Shown piece by piece: positions 36,556 to 45,529 of a stretch of 64,000 nucleotides of DNA (position 1 is its first letter; each line of letters starts with the position of its first letter). The stretch covers positions 935,477 to 999,476 of the forward strand of contig NZ_BMWT01000002.1 in assembly GCF_014651375.1 (NCBI RefSeq), in the 5' to 3' direction. This DNA comes from Tateyamaria omphalii. Lineage in GTDB: Bacteria; Pseudomonadota; Alphaproteobacteria; Rhodobacterales; Rhodobacteraceae. The position numbers and the translations under genes were made by a program. The notes under the pieces were generated by a model. That model was not told the origin of the DNA, did no database searches, and saw nothing but the letters and a program-made list of their open reading frames with translations.

Positions 36556-38457
36556 ATGTCAATTCTCGGTACGGAAGAATACAATGGTTACACATTTGAG
36601 TTCGACAGCAATGGAAAAGTCACCATTGACAATACGGGTGGTGGCACGCTTGACGTAAACGTTGGACTGCTTTGGGAAGATTTCAAAACAACCAGCACCT
36701 TTTTGAATAGTCCCTACGCGGAAACTCATGAAAATGGTCTAAGGCGTTACAAAGGCACATCAGATGACGACGTCGTAACCATGGTGCCTGGTGGTGGCGT
36801 TTTTACCGGTGGCGGAGACGACATTATCAATGTGAACGCAGTACGCGGGTTCGGACAGAACCACACATATGCAGGTACCGGGAACGACACTTTAAACATG
36901 GGTTTCGACCGGGTTGGCGCCAAAAGCAACGGTGAATTGTTATCACATGGGCATCACGTCCGTGGAGATAATGATGATGACGTGAATCGCGGAAACGATG
37001 TTTTCAGGTTTCGCGACCTTGACGGCCTTCGGGCGGGTGCCGCTATTGTTGGACGGATTGAAGACTTTGACCCAAGCAGGGACGAAATCTATATCGAAGA
37101 CACCTTGATCGATTTTGACAATCTGCCCGCCAGTATCGATGGCAACACGGTTCGTGTCGTGCAATACAATGGGAACTTCGATGATCCGGATGCCGACCCA
37201 CAGCAGTGGCTGCTGATCGAAGCCCACAATGGCTACGTATTCTATGCGCTTGAAGGCGCCAGGGTCATTACCACGCCCGGGTTTACCGGCGGCGCAAATG
37301 ACTCGCGCCAAGAGCAGCATTTTCTTCGGTCTTTGGTGGACCCGGCCACAGGCTTGAATATCGACCTGACAAGCGCGTCGGCCATCGCAGCATTCTTTGA
37401 CAGCTTGCCATCCACGCAGTTTGTGGACCCACAGAATTTTATTCCGGACGGTGTAGCCCAAGGCAACGGTCTTTATATTGTCGACAACGATGGCACACCC
37501 AGAAACGATGGAAATGATGACGATGATCAAATTCAGAATGTTCAAGAGGTCATTCAGGGGAGTGAAAACGATGATGTCATTGCCGCTGGTTTAAACAATG
37601 ACAGCGTGGCGGCGTTGGGTGGAAATGACACTGTCTACGGCGGAACTGGGCATGACACCGTAAGCGGCGGCAACGGTGACGACGAAATCCATGGCGGCCG
37701 AGGCAACGATGAGATTACTGGCGGCTTCGGCGCGGATACTTTGAGCGGAGACACTGGCAACGACACTATCGACGGCAACAATGGCTTTGACAGTGTTAAC
37801 GGCGGGACTGGTGATGACAGCATCCGTGGAAATGCTGGTAACGATACGCTTTTCGGTGATGAAGGAAACGATACTCTGAATGGCGGTATCGGGGCTGACA
37901 GCCTTTATGGGGGCGATGGCAACGACGTTGTATTTTCCATGGATGGTTTCGACTTTGTCAGTGGTGGAGCAGGCAACGACAGTCTGTTTGGGAATGCGGG
38001 CAACGATACGCTTTTCGGTGACGCAGGCAACGATACTCTGAATGGCGGCATTGGTGCCGACGTGCTGAACGGCGGCAGCGACAACGATACACTACTTGGG
38101 CTGAATGGCTTTGATCTGCTCATAGGTGGCAGTGGCGACGACAATCTCGAGGGCAATTCAGGCAATGACACTTTGGTCGGTGGTCTAGGAGATGACCAAA
38201 TGCGGGGTGGGCAAGGTGCTGATGTATTTGTTTTTGACGGCGGAAACGATCTGATCAGAGATTACTCGCTGATCGTTGATGCCTTGGAAATTGATGCTTC
38301 TCTAATGAACGAAGCGACGCCCCAAGGCAGTGACCTTGCCAACTACAGCTCTGTGATCGATGGCAATCTCGTCTTGGATTTTGGGAACGGCAACAGCCTG
38401 ACGCTGAACAACGTAACGAACGTGAACCTGCTGTTTGACGACGCAGCATTTATCTAG
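36556..38457 (+). CDS. RTX-type calcium-binding secreted protein
   Basis: About 633 residues from the ATG at 36556, which has GGGGAG upstream. Residues 1-300 have no recognised catalytic motif. Around residues 335-575 lie many GGxGxDxLx nonapeptide repeats that bind calcium and fold after secretion. The C-terminus is a hydrophobic [19 protein letters not shown], as in type I secretion signals. No T1SS exporter genes are nearby. The gene and its flanks look more AT-rich than neighbouring genes, so acquisition is possible. Confidence 0.85.
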   Translation: MSILGTEEYNGYTFEFDSNGKVTIDNTGGGTLDVNVGLLWEDFKTTSTFLNSPYAETHENGLRRYKGTSDDDVVTMVPGGGVFTGGGDDIINVNAVRGFGQNHTYAGTGNDTLNMGFDRVGAKSNGELLSHGHHVRGDNDDDVNRGNDVFRFRDLDGLRAGAAIVGRIEDFDPSRDEIYIEDTLIDFDNLPASIDGNTVRVVQYNGNFDDPDADPQQWLLIEAHNGYVFYALEGARVITTPGFTGGANDSRQEQHFLRSLVDPATGLNIDLTSASAIAAFFDSLPSTQFVDPQNFIPDGVAQGNGLYIVDNDGTPRNDGNDDDDQIQNVQEVIQGSENDDVIAAGLNNDSVAALGGNDTVYGGTGHDTVSGGNGDDEIHGGRGNDEITGGFGADTLSGDTGNDTIDGNNGFDSVNGGTGDDSIRGNAGNDTLFGDEGNDTLNGGIGADSLYGGDGNDVVFSMDGFDFVSGGAGNDSLFGNAGNDTLFGDAGNDTLNGGIGADVLNGGSDNDTLLGLNGFDLLIGGSGDDNLEGNSGNDTLVGGLGDDQMRGGQGADVFVFDGGNDLIRDYSLIVDALEIDASLMNEATPQGSDLANYSSVIDGNLVLDFGNGNSLTLNNVTNVNLLFDDAAFI

Positions 38458-38509
38458 AGCATTGCAGTGTCAGCGCCAACAAACAGAAACTGACTGCAAG
38501 CAAAACCAA

Positions 38510-38543
38510 GAACACCTGCACGACAAACATGGTGCAGGTGTTC
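38510..38543. terminator. bidirectional terminator between the RTX gene and uspA-like gene
   Basis: A perfect 12-base inverted repeat GAACACCTGCAC (38510-38521) and GTGCAGGTGTTC (38532-38543) with a ten-base loop, between convergent genes. The minus strand continues with TTGGTTTTGC, a weak T-run. Confidence 0.65.
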
Positions 38544-38553
38544 ACACTGGAAC

Positions 38554-39000
38554 TCAGATGACCGACAACGTGGCGCATTTCGCCAGATGATTCACCTGCT
38601 GACTCGTGCTGCCCTGAACCAGGGATCCGATACTGCCCAAACCGCGCCGCCCCGTGATGATCAAGTCAGCACCGACATCCTGTGCGCACGCCGTAATCTT
38701 TTGGGCCGGATCCCCCTGATCCGTGCGGGCCTCGACGATTTCCTTGCCGCATTCCTTTGCAATTGCTGTCGCCTCATCCACAATCTTGTTCGCCGCTTCG
38801 ACCACCTCTTCATGGCTCGGCATCGTGGTTACGGCGTGATAGCCCGCAACTGCCCCCATCGCAAAAGCAACCGTCTGCGGCTGCGGGGTGTGCACCAGAT
38901 AAAGCTCACTGTGATATTTGTCGGCCAGATCGCACGCAATGCGCACCGCATTGTCCGATGTGCTTGATCCGTCGACACCAACTACAATTTTCTTGAACAT
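38554..39000 (-). CDS. universal stress protein (UspA family)
   Basis: A 148-residue single-domain Usp, started at MFKKIVVGVDGSSTSDNAV (39000) with GGGAG upstream. The ATP-binding motif is GADLIITGRRGLGSIGSLVQGSTSQQV (G-2X-G-9X-G-S/T). The N-terminal DGSS and the final HLAKCATLSVI are typical. Role in stress survival is known only for the family. It is divergent from the MerR-led beta-oxidation operon. Confidence 0.93.
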   Translation of the reverse strand: MFKKIVVGVDGSSTSDNAVRIACDLADKYHSELYLVHTPQPQTVAFAMGAVAGYHAVTTMPSHEEVVEAANKIVDEATAIAKECGKEIVEARTDQGDPAQKITACAQDVGADLIITGRRGLGSIGSLVQGSTSQQVNHLAKCATLSVI

Positions 39001-39096
39001 GTCATGCACTCCCTTTGACTGCATGTGCAGCGTAGTGGGGCGACGAACTCGACTCATTGATATGCATCAAGGTGCATATTGCAGCCCATCCAGCAG

Positions 39097-39160
39097 TTGA
39101 CGTTGCAGAAAATCACGTCAACTTCCTTCGTGACGCAACGTACAGTTTACGTCAACGTCA
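39097..39160. promoter_or_regulatory. cluster of ACGT-type sites upstream of the MerR gene
   Basis: TTGACGTTG (39097-39105), ATCACGTCAAC (39112-39122), CGCAACGT (39134-39141) and TTTACGTCAACGTCA (39146-39160) lie in the gap between the universal stress gene and merR. Similar TTTACG sites are known for LiuR-type MerR regulators of acyl-CoA metabolism. Autoregulation is inferred. Confidence 0.5.
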
Positions 39161-39227
39161 TCTGCCGGTTGCATCGAATCCGCGTCTCCACCATGTGATG
39201 ACCGCAAGAGGATATGCGAGTGATCCG

Positions 39228-39629
39228 ATGAGTGAGAAAACCATGACCATCCGCGAAATGTGCGACGCGTTCGCCGTGACACCGCGGACCCTGCGCTTTT
39301 ACGAAGCCAAGGAATTGCTGTTCCCAATCCGGGAAGGCCAAAAGCGCCTATTCACCAAACGCGACCGGGCCCGTCTGAAGCTGATCCTGCGCGGCAAGCG
39401 CTTTGGTTTCAGCCTCGAGGAAATCCGCCAGCTTCTGGACCTCTACGACATGGGCGACCAGCAGCAGACGCAACTGGCGCGCACCTATGAGATCGCCCGC
39501 GACCGCTTGGCCGACATGGAACGCCAACGCGATGAATTGACCGAGGCCATTGATGACCTCCGGAACCAGTTGAAGTGGGGCGAGAAGATGATCGCCTCGA
39601 TGAACACCACGAAAAAAGCCGCTGAGTAA
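39228..39629 (+). CDS. MerR-family regulator of the beta-oxidation operon
   Basis: About 133 residues from the ATG at 39228. The N-terminal DNA-binding part MTIREMCDAFAVTPRTLRFYEAKELLFPIREG and the following RDRARLKLILRGKRFGFSLEEIRQLLDLY match acyl-CoA type MerR proteins. A C-terminal coiled coil (RDRLADMERQRDELTEAIDDLRNQ) dimerises it. No metal cysteines are seen. It lies 28 bases ahead of the acyl-CoA dehydrogenase gene and probably senses an acyl-CoA. The ribosome site is weak, so the start is uncertain. Confidence 0.85.
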   Translation: MSEKTMTIREMCDAFAVTPRTLRFYEAKELLFPIREGQKRLFTKRDRARLKLILRGKRFGFSLEEIRQLLDLYDMGDQQQTQLARTYEIARDRLADMERQRDELTEAIDDLRNQLKWGEKMIASMNTTKKAAE

Positions 39630-39656
39630 GCACTGCTGAATTAGGGAGAGAGACCT

Positions 39657-41438
39657 ATGCCGAGCTACACGCCCCCCACCAAAGACATGCAATTCATCCT
39701 GCACGACGTGCTGAATATCACGGGCAGCGACATTCCGGGCTATGACGAGTTGGAAGCCGACTTCACCTCCGCAATCCTTGATGAAGCGGGCAAGCTGACC
39801 TCCGAAGTTCTCGCACCGCTGAACGTCGTTGGCGACAAGGAAGGCTGCCGTTTGGAAAACGGCGTCGTCTACACCCCCACCGGGTTCAAGGATGCTTTCG
39901 AGCAGGTCAAAGAGGGCGGTTGGCCCGGTCTGGACATGCCCGAGGAATTCGGCGGCCAGAACATGCCCTATGTCATGGGCACGGCCGTGGGCGAGATGTT
40001 CTCATCCGCCAACATGGCCTTCACCATGTATCAGGGCCTGACCCACGGCGCGGCGTCAGCCATTCTGGCGCATGGCTCGCAACAGCAGAAGGAAACCTAT
40101 CTGCCCAAGATGGTGTCCTGCGAATGGACTGGCACCATGAACCTGACCGAACCGCATTGCGGCACGGACTTGGGTCTGATGCGCACCAAGGCTGAACCGC
40201 AAGACGACGGCACCTACAAAATCTCCGGCCAGAAGATTTTCATCTCTGCCGGTGAGCACGACATGGCCGACAACATCATTCACCTCGTGCTGGCGAAGAT
40301 CGTTGGCGGCCCCGAGGGGATCAAAGGTGTATCGCTGTTCATCGTGCCCAAGTTCCTCGTGAACGAAGATGGTAGCCTTGGCGCTCGCAACGGTGTCGCC
40401 GTCGGCAACATCGAAGAGAAGATGGGCATTCACGGCAACTCCACCTGCGTGATGAACTATGACGGCGCCGTGGGCTACCTGATTGGCGAAGAGCACAAGG
40501 GCATGCGCGCCATGTTCACCATGATGAACGAAGCACGTCTGGGTGTGGGCATGCAGGGCCTGTCCCAAGCCGAAGTCGCGTATCAGAACGCGCTTGAGTA
40601 TGCCAAGGACCGCTTGCAAGGTCGCGACGTGACCGGTGCGAAGGCCCCTGAAAAGCCCGCCGATCCGCTGATCGTTCACCCAGACATCCGCCGTTCGCTG
40701 ATGGACCAAAAGTCTTTTGCCGAAGGTGGGCGTGCCTTCATCCTATGGGGCGCGACCATGATCGACGCCGCCCACCGAGCGGGCGACAAGGACGCTGATG
40801 GCCTCGTGTCGCTGCTGACCCCGATCATCAAGGGCTTCCTGACCGATGTGGGCTATGACAACACCATCAAGGCTCAGCAGGTCTATGGCGGTCACGGCTA
40901 CATCGAGGAATGGGGCATGTCGCAATACACCCGCGACGCCCGCATCGCGATGATCTACGAAGGGGCCAATGGCGTGCAGGCGCTGGACCTCGTGGGCCGC
41001 AAGCTGGCACAGGATGGCGGCAAGCACGTGATGGCGTTCTTTGATCTGGTGAAAGGCTTCATCAAGGAGAATGCCGGTCAGGACGAAGCCTATGACGCCG
41101 AATTCCTGGAGCCTCTGAAAGCCGCGTCCAAGGACCTGCAAGCCGCCAGCATGTACTTCATGCAAAACGGTATGACGAACCCGAACAACGCTTTGAGCGG
41201 AAGCTACGACTTCATGCACATGTTCGGCCACGTCTGCCTCGGCCTGATGTGGGCCAAGATGGGCAAAGCCTCGCGCGAAGCTCTTGCTGGTGGAACATCC
41301 GACCCGGAATTCCATGAAACCAAGCTGGCGACGGGTCGCTACTACATGGCCCGCCAACTGCCTGCCACGGCGCTGCACCTGACACGCATCCAGTCAGGGG
41401 CCGATCCGGTGATGGCGCTGGAAGCGGCAAACTTCTAA
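39657..41438 (+). CDS. acyl-CoA dehydrogenase with C-terminal extension (FadE-like)
   Basis: A 593-residue acyl-CoA dehydrogenase of the long form with an extra C-terminal domain (about residues 470-590). FAD and substrate motifs are [30 protein letters not shown] and the catalytic [18 protein letters not shown] (glutamate base). It carries out the first oxidation of fatty acyl-CoAs, passing electrons to ETF. First structural gene of the operon headed by merR. GGGAGAGAG precedes the ATG. Confidence 0.92.
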   Translation: MPSYTPPTKDMQFILHDVLNITGSDIPGYDELEADFTSAILDEAGKLTSEVLAPLNVVGDKEGCRLENGVVYTPTGFKDAFEQVKEGGWPGLDMPEEFGGQNMPYVMGTAVGEMFSSANMAFTMYQGLTHGAASAILAHGSQQQKETYLPKMVSCEWTGTMNLTEPHCGTDLGLMRTKAEPQDDGTYKISGQKIFISAGEHDMADNIIHLVLAKIVGGPEGIKGVSLFIVPKFLVNEDGSLGARNGVAVGNIEEKMGIHGNSTCVMNYDGAVGYLIGEEHKGMRAMFTMMNEARLGVGMQGLSQAEVAYQNALEYAKDRLQGRDVTGAKAPEKPADPLIVHPDIRRSLMDQKSFAEGGRAFILWGATMIDAAHRAGDKDADGLVSLLTPIIKGFLTDVGYDNTIKAQQVYGGHGYIEEWGMSQYTRDARIAMIYEGANGVQALDLVGRKLAQDGGKHVMAFFDLVKGFIKENAGQDEAYDAEFLEPLKAASKDLQAASMYFMQNGMTNPNNALSGSYDFMHMFGHVCLGLMWAKMGKASREALAGGTSDPEFHETKLATGRYYMARQLPATALHLTRIQSGADPVMALEAANF

Positions 41439-41447
41439 AGTGTGTGA

Positions 41448-41474
41448 GGCGGGGGACACCCCCGCCTTACTTTT
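41448..41474. repeat. GTAAGGCGG-family palindrome with T-run
   Basis: GGCGGGGG-ACA-CCCCCGCC lies just after the acyl-CoA dehydrogenase stop and is followed by TTACTTTT. It can act as a weak terminator on the plus strand. Its complement reads GTAAGGCGGGGG, the same family as at 29815 and 57307. Confidence 0.65.
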
Positions 41475-41487
41475 GAGAGGGAATCGC

Positions 41488-41859
41488 TTGTCAAAGTCTT
41501 GGAATCTGCGTGATCCGAAGCAGGCACGTGCATTCTTCGCTCATGCCGATAGTTGGCGTCGAAGCCGTGCAGACCTCACCGACGACGAAAGGCGCGTGAC
41601 TTTCGTGTCGGACGGCCAACCTATTGCGGGTGCAATTGAGTGTGGATCAGACTTTCCACAGCTGAGGTTCATAAATTTCGAGTGCTTGTGGCCTGAACTC
41701 TTTACAGACACCGAGGAAGCTACTGGCTATGCGTCAACTTTCGTCGGCGAAGGCTGTGCAGTGGTTTGGAGCGACGGGAGACATACACCGTTGCGTTCCA
41801 TGCGTTATGATCGCGAAGGTGGCGAATTGGTGTGCCGCATTGATTACAACAAGACATGA
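41488..41859 (+). CDS. small protein of unknown function
   Basis: About 123 residues if started at the TTG at 41488, which has GAGAGGGA upstream. The composition is soluble and acidic-basic mixed, with FFAHADSWRRSRADL and a C-terminal GEGCAVVWSDGRHTPLRSMRYDREGGELVCRIDYNKT. I recognise no family. It lies between two beta-oxidation genes after a hairpin, so it may be an insertion rather than part of the pathway. Confidence 0.45.
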   Translation: MSKSWNLRDPKQARAFFAHADSWRRSRADLTDDERRVTFVSDGQPIAGAIECGSDFPQLRFINFECLWPELFTDTEEATGYASTFVGEGCAVVWSDGRHTPLRSMRYDREGGELVCRIDYNKT

Positions 41860-41872
41860 TAGGAAGTCTTCG

Positions 41873-42085
41873 ATGCCCAAACGCTTTCGCCTGACCCGCC
41901 GCTTTCCCGTCGCCATGACCGAAGACGGCTATCGCCGCCTCAAGCGGTTTGCCGCCGATGCGGGGCTGGACGAGGGCGAGGCCCTGTCTTTCCTGTTCGA
42001 GAATTTCGATAGCGTGATGAACGAGGAAAACCTGACGGCCCGCTTGCGGTTGTTCAATTCCGAGTTGGAGGCGCGGAAGCGCTGA
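41873..42085 (+). CDS. small conserved-type protein of unknown function
   Basis: A 70-residue protein (MPKRFRLTRRFPVAMTEDGYRRLKRFAADAGLDEGEALSF is its first part) with a strong ribosome site, AGGA, eight bases before the ATG. The central helix-rich segment GYRRLKRFAADAGLDEGEALSFLFENFDSV resembles a ribbon-helix-helix DNA-binding protein, but this is uncertain. It lies 24 bases ahead of the next acyl-CoA dehydrogenase and is probably co-transcribed. Confidence 0.6.
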   Translation: MPKRFRLTRRFPVAMTEDGYRRLKRFAADAGLDEGEALSFLFENFDSVMNEENLTARLRLFNSELEARKR

Positions 42086-42109
42086 CACTGTCTCCTGGGG
42101 AGGAGAGAT

Positions 42110-43267
<1,158 letters not shown>

Positions 43268-43309
43268 TGCTGCAAGCCGAGCGGCTCTTGGTGGACCAGC
43301 CCTCCGGGG

Positions 43310-43501
43310 GGAGTTTTCTTGGCAAGATGAAGACTGGATCCCTGCGCAAGATCCACCCCGCCATCCGGCCTGGGACAGCGGGACGTTGGGGCTTCACCTT
43401 GCACATGGCTCAGCTCTCCAGCCTGCCATGCATCCTCAGCATGAGGCGTTAACCTTAATGCTTGGTGAACTGATCCAACTTCATCTTGCCAAGTAAACTC
43501 C
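43310..43501. repeat. 192-bp element bounded by 30-bp imperfect inverted repeats
   Basis: 43310-43340 (GGAGTTTTCTTGGCAAGATG, then AAGACTGGATC) is repeated in inverted form at 43472-43501, with two differences. The interior has no convincing gene. It lies between the acyl-CoA dehydrogenase and GST genes. A miniature, non-autonomous mobile element or a pair of Roseobacter-type intergenic repeats is possible. The rest of the 306-bp gap holds a G-rich stretch (43503-43517) and no gene. Confidence 0.6.
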
Positions 43502-43573
43502 ACGGGGGGTCCGGGGGTGTGAAACCCACCGGTCTTGCCCTCTCAATACTCAAGACCGGAAAGGCCCGCGCTC

Positions 43574-44206
43574 ATGACCCTCAAATTGCACTGCTTTGGT
43601 GAAAGCGGAAACTCATACAAGGCGGCCCTGGCCCTGCAATTATCTGGCCTCGATTGGGAACCCGTATTTATTGACTTCTTTGGCGGAGCGTCCCGCACCG
43701 ACGAGTATCGCGCCCTCAACCCGATGGGCGAGGCGCCTTTGCTGCAAGATGGAGACCACAAGATCAGCCAGTCCGGCGTCATCCAGCAGTATATCTCAGA
43801 CAAGACGGGCAAGTTCGGTGGCAAGGGCGAAGACAGCTACGAAGTGCTGCGCTGGGTTCTCTGGGACAACCACAAGCTCAGCTCCATGTGCGGTATGACC
43901 CGGTTCCTTATGAACTTCCTGCCCGAAGACAAACGCCCGCAAGAGGTTATCGCCTTTAACCAAGGACGCCTCAAAGCCGCCTATACGGTACTGAACGATC
44001 ATCTCGAAGGCCGCGATTGGATTGTCGGCGACAGCCTGACCAATGCCGATCTGTCGTGCTGCGGATACCTCTACTACCCCGAGCCGTTCGGCTTTGATCG
44101 GGCCGACTGGCCCAACATCGACCGCTGGTTGACAAACATCTCGAATACCCCCGGCTGGAAGGCTCCATACGACCTTATGCCGGGCTCTCCCGCCGACCGC
44201 GCATAA
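43574..44206 (+). CDS. glutathione S-transferase family protein
   Basis: A 210-residue GST started at MTLKLHCFGESGNSYKAALAL (43574). The thioredoxin fold has the Ser/Asn-type site GESGNSYK and QDGDHKISQSGVIQQYI, with the cis-Pro region NPMGEAPLL. The C-terminal domain holds WIVGDSLTNADLSCCGYLY. It sits inside the beta-oxidation operon between the dehydrogenases and thiolase, a common place in this group of bacteria. Function in fat breakdown is unknown. Confidence 0.87.
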   Translation: MTLKLHCFGESGNSYKAALALQLSGLDWEPVFIDFFGGASRTDEYRALNPMGEAPLLQDGDHKISQSGVIQQYISDKTGKFGGKGEDSYEVLRWVLWDNHKLSSMCGMTRFLMNFLPEDKRPQEVIAFNQGRLKAAYTVLNDHLEGRDWIVGDSLTNADLSCCGYLYYPEPFGFDRADWPNIDRWLTNISNTPGWKAPYDLMPGSPADRA

Positions 44207-44207
44207 G

Positions 44208-44217
44208 TTTACGTAAA
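44208..44217. promoter_or_regulatory. palindromic TTTACGTAAA site
   Basis: A perfect 10-bp palindrome just after the GST stop (44206) and about 85 bp ahead of the thiolase start. It matches the ACGT core seen upstream of merR at 39146. It is probably a MerR-family site for an internal promoter of the thiolase and FadB genes. Confidence 0.5.
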
Positions 44218-44239
44218 GCGCCGCAACGTCACCCTTGAT

Positions 44240-44255
44240 TAGACCATCCGGTCTA
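44240..44255. promoter_or_regulatory. TetR-type palindrome TAGACC-ATCC-GGTCTA
   Basis: Six-base arms TAGACC and GGTCTA separated by ATCC form a 16-bp inverted repeat, the form of many TetR-family operators. It lies 48 bases ahead of the thiolase ATG, next to the TTTACGTAAA site. No tetR gene is in the window, so this would be a site for a regulator from elsewhere. Confidence 0.5.
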
Positions 44256-44302
44256 CCCCATCTGAAGACAAAGACACGCCATTTGGCAGGAGGACCAATC
44301 CG

Positions 44303-45514
44303 ATGACCGAAGCCTATATCTACGACGCGATCCGCACCCCGCGCGGCAAGGGCCGCAAGGACGGTGCGCTGCACGAGGTGACCTCGCTGCGCCTGTCGAC
44401 CCTGACGCTAAACGCGCTGAAAGAGCGCAACAACATCGACGGCCACGTTGTCGAGGATGTGATCTGGGGCAACGTCACGCAGGTGATGGAACAGGGCGGC
44501 AACCTCGCCCGGACCGCCGTGCTGGCCTCAGACTTGGATGAAGCGATCCCCGGCATCGCCATTAACCGCTTCTGCGCCTCTGGTCTGGAAGCCGTGAACA
44601 TCGCTGCCAACCAGGTGCGCGGCGGGGCCGGTGACGGCTATATCGCTGGTGGGGTCGAGATGATGGGCCGTGTCGCCATGGGCTCCGATGGCGCAGCCAT
44701 TGCTGCGGACCCGTCGATCGCCATGGAAAGCTATTTTGCCCCCCAAGGCATCGGTGCGGACCTGATCGCCACCGAATACGGCTTCTCCCGCGATGACGTT
44801 GACCAGTATTCAGTCGAAAGCCAGCGTCGCGCGAAAGAGGCGTGGGACGACAATCGGTTTGAAAAGTCAGTCATCACCGTCAAGGACCAGAACGGTCTGC
44901 CGATCCTCGACCATGACGAATACATGCGCCCTCAGACCGACATGCAGTCGCTGGGCAGCCTGAACCCCGCCTTTGAAGCAATGGGCAAGGTCATGCCCGG
45001 CTTCGACAAGGTCGCGCTGATGAAATACCCGCATCTCGAACGCATCAACCACGTGCACCACGCGGGCAACTCCTCCGGCATCGTGGACGGCGCCGCCGCC
45101 CTGCTCATCGGCAACAAGGAGCTGGGCGAAAAGCTGGGCCTCAAGCCTCGTGCGCGCATCAAGTCCACCGCCAAGATCGGCACTGATCCCACCATCAACC
45201 TGACCGGCCCGGTGCCCGTGACCGAAAAGATCCTGCGCGACAATGGTATGAACATTGGCGACATCGACCTGTTCGAAGTGAACGAAGCCTTCGCCGCAGT
45301 CGTCCTGCGCTTCCTGCAGGCCTTTGACGTCGATCACGGTAAGGTAAACGTGAATGGCGGTGCCATCGCCATGGGTCACCCGCTGGGCGCCACGGGCGCC
45401 ATGATCCTCGGCACGCTGCTGGACGAGATGGAGCGGACCGACAAGGAAACCGGTCTTGCCACCCTCTGCGTCGCCTCCGGCATGGGTGCCGCCACAATCA
45501 TCGAACGCGTGTAA
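44303..45514 (+). CDS. acetyl-CoA C-acyltransferase (thiolase)
   Basis: A 403-residue type I thiolase. The nucleophile Cys91 is in INRFCASGLEAVN. The second site is HPLGATGA (catalytic His, NGGAIAMGHPLGATG), and the third the C-terminal CVASGMGAA. It cleaves 3-ketoacyl-CoA to acetyl-CoA in the last step of beta-oxidation. Sixteen bases after its stop comes the FadB-like gene with which it forms the usual complex. AGGAGG precedes the ATG. Confidence 0.94.
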   Translation: MTEAYIYDAIRTPRGKGRKDGALHEVTSLRLSTLTLNALKERNNIDGHVVEDVIWGNVTQVMEQGGNLARTAVLASDLDEAIPGIAINRFCASGLEAVNIAANQVRGGAGDGYIAGGVEMMGRVAMGSDGAAIAADPSIAMESYFAPQGIGADLIATEYGFSRDDVDQYSVESQRRAKEAWDDNRFEKSVITVKDQNGLPILDHDEYMRPQTDMQSLGSLNPAFEAMGKVMPGFDKVALMKYPHLERINHVHHAGNSSGIVDGAAALLIGNKELGEKLGLKPRARIKSTAKIGTDPTINLTGPVPVTEKILRDNGMNIGDIDLFEVNEAFAAVVLRFLQAFDVDHGKVNVNGGAIAMGHPLGATGAMILGTLLDEMERTDKETGLATLCVASGMGAATIIERV

Positions 45515-45529
45515 GGGGAGAACACGAAT

